Origin: Anaerolineales bacterium
GTDB taxonomy: Bacteria > Chloroflexota > Anaerolineae > Anaerolineales > UBA4823
NCBI GenBank assembly: GCA_022865865.1
Contig: JALHTN010000678.1
Location: 1-6,232, forward strand
Length of the DNA: 6,232 nucleotides
Direction of reading: 5' to 3'
The translations under genes and the position numbers were made by a program. Positions 5,540 through 6,232 of the stretch are shown here, in pieces. Within the stretch, counting starts at the first letter, position 1, and every line of letters starts with the position of its first letter. Below the pieces are notes generated by a model. It was not told the origin of the DNA and did not search any database. It saw only the letters and a program-made list of their open reading frames with translations.

Positions 5540-6232
5540 CTAATCATCTGGAGTCAGCAGAAAATCGTCCACTGAAAGATCCTCAATCTCCGCGACCAAA
5601 CCGGTCAGGTAATCGTGATCCAGCTGGTATTGTTCAGTGCTGTATTTAAAGCGCTGGGGTTCTTGAGGGTGTTCTGCGAACCAGTACACCATTTCTACTT
5701 GCTCGGGGTTGATTTTTTCTACGTTAATAATGGACGCCCCTGCCTGAACCAGCAGGTATGGGTAGACCCGCGATTGAAGTCGTTCCGCCAGCCATTGGCT
5801 GGGTGATCGCTGGGTAGAAGTTTTCCAGTCAAGTATGGTTACCTTGCTGTTTGCGCGATCACCTTCCCAGCGCACAAGATCGTATTTAGCAAGCAAGCGG
5901 AAGCTGCGCAGGGGTGCGGAAAGGGTTGCCTCAACCAAGTTGTTATTGACCGGAGTGACATCAGAAAATTGGAGGTAGTTACCCCACCAACGCAGCAGGT
6001 CGTTATTGTTTGAGCTTTCAAATGCGAGCATTGTCGAAAGGCGTTCAGCGGGTACACCAACCAGGTAGCTTTGGATCAGGCGGTGGAATGCAGCCCCAGC
6101 TTGCATGCGTCCTTCATGCTCGCTTAATGGTTCCGATTCGACTGCCGGCCAGGCGAGCTGATCCAGGTAGCGCAGTTGAAAACGGCGCGGGCAGTCAACA
6201 TAATCCTGCAGGCTTCGCTGGCTGAATTGAAA
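5540..6232 (-). CDS. PD-(D/E)XK (RecB/AddB-like) nuclease domain protein, N-terminus outside window, stopped early by TAG
   Basis: The frame is open to the window edge at 6232, giving 230 residues before TAG; the true start lies beyond the edge. In partial numbering, FSQRSLQDYVDCPRRFQLRYL (read as two blocks around C14) is the usual opening of this family, and C14 is the first iron-sulfur ligand. AGAAFHRLIQ (45-54) is the motif I helix with H50. E101 precedes the core, D118 lies in AKYDLV, and VTILDWKTS carries D135 and K137 of the D/E-x-K motif. QSRVYPYLL gives the Q153-xxx-Y157 motif. These are the catalytic features of RecB-type exonuclease domains. No helicase motif is seen in the visible part. 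The three remaining cluster cysteines fall after the TAG, so the product as written would lack a complete cluster. The methionine at 6106 is internal, because family sequence continues upstream of it. It precedes recJ in the same direction. The domain assignment is firm; the biological role is unknown. Confidence 0.85.
   Translation of the reverse strand, partial: FQFSQRSLQDYVDCPRRFQLRYLDQLAWPAVESEPLSEHEGRMQAGAAFHRLIQSYLVGVPAERLSTMLAFESSNNNDLLRWWGNYLQFSDVTPVNNNLVEATLSAPLRSFRLLAKYDLVRWEGDRANSKVTILDWKTSTQRSPSQWLAERLQSRVYPYLLVQAGASIINVEKINPEQVEMVYWFAEHPQEPQRFKYSTEQYQLDHDYLTGLVAEIEDLSVDDFLLTPDD

Noticed and set aside
5540..6232. Cas4 or AddB as a specific name for the nuclease
   Set aside because: The motifs fit the wider RecB/AddB-like nuclease domain family, but there are no CRISPR genes and no AddA or helicase domain in view, so a specific symbol is not supported.

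Overview
The window looks like a chromosomal segment of a Chloroflexota bacterium, most likely Anaerolineae. This is inferred from the style of the RecJ and PD-(D/E)XK proteins and from the type of intergenic repeat. It is not proven, since there is no marker gene and no search was run. It carries five protein genes in two convergent groups, separated by a 449-base intergenic region full of repeats.

Left half (+ strand, 20-2575): a tight three-gene group. It encodes a small cytosolic thioredoxin-like protein with a CANC motif, an Acr3-family arsenite efflux permease with the family's conserved membrane Cys and Glu, and an exported thioredoxin-like domain (CGHC) fused to a VKOR-type membrane domain (CX5C plus CIWC). 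Gaps are 43 and 26 bases, so co-transcription is likely. The group pairs arsenite export with dithiol redox proteins on both sides of the membrane. Any ArsR-type regulator or arsenate reductase would lie left of the window.

Middle (2576-3024): three tandem units of about 150 bases. Each has a 109-111 base core bounded by inverted termini (GTCATTC ... GAATGAC). The first copy ends just before a run of seven T and could act as the terminator of the + strand operon.

Right half (- strand, 6232-3025, read right to left): a RecB/AddB-like PD-(D/E)XK nuclease domain protein whose N-terminus is cut by the window edge, followed by a full-length long-form recJ (783 aa). The most striking observation is an in-frame TAG at 5540-5542 in the nuclease gene. 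The same frame stays open for 47 more codons and encodes the CX2CX5C cysteine cluster that completes the family's iron-sulfur site, ending in TGA 19 bases before recJ. The gene is therefore either freshly broken by a nonsense mutation, read through, or affected by a sequence error. Apart from this, the window is mostly made of recognisable families. I see no CRISPR array, tRNA, rRNA or transposase.
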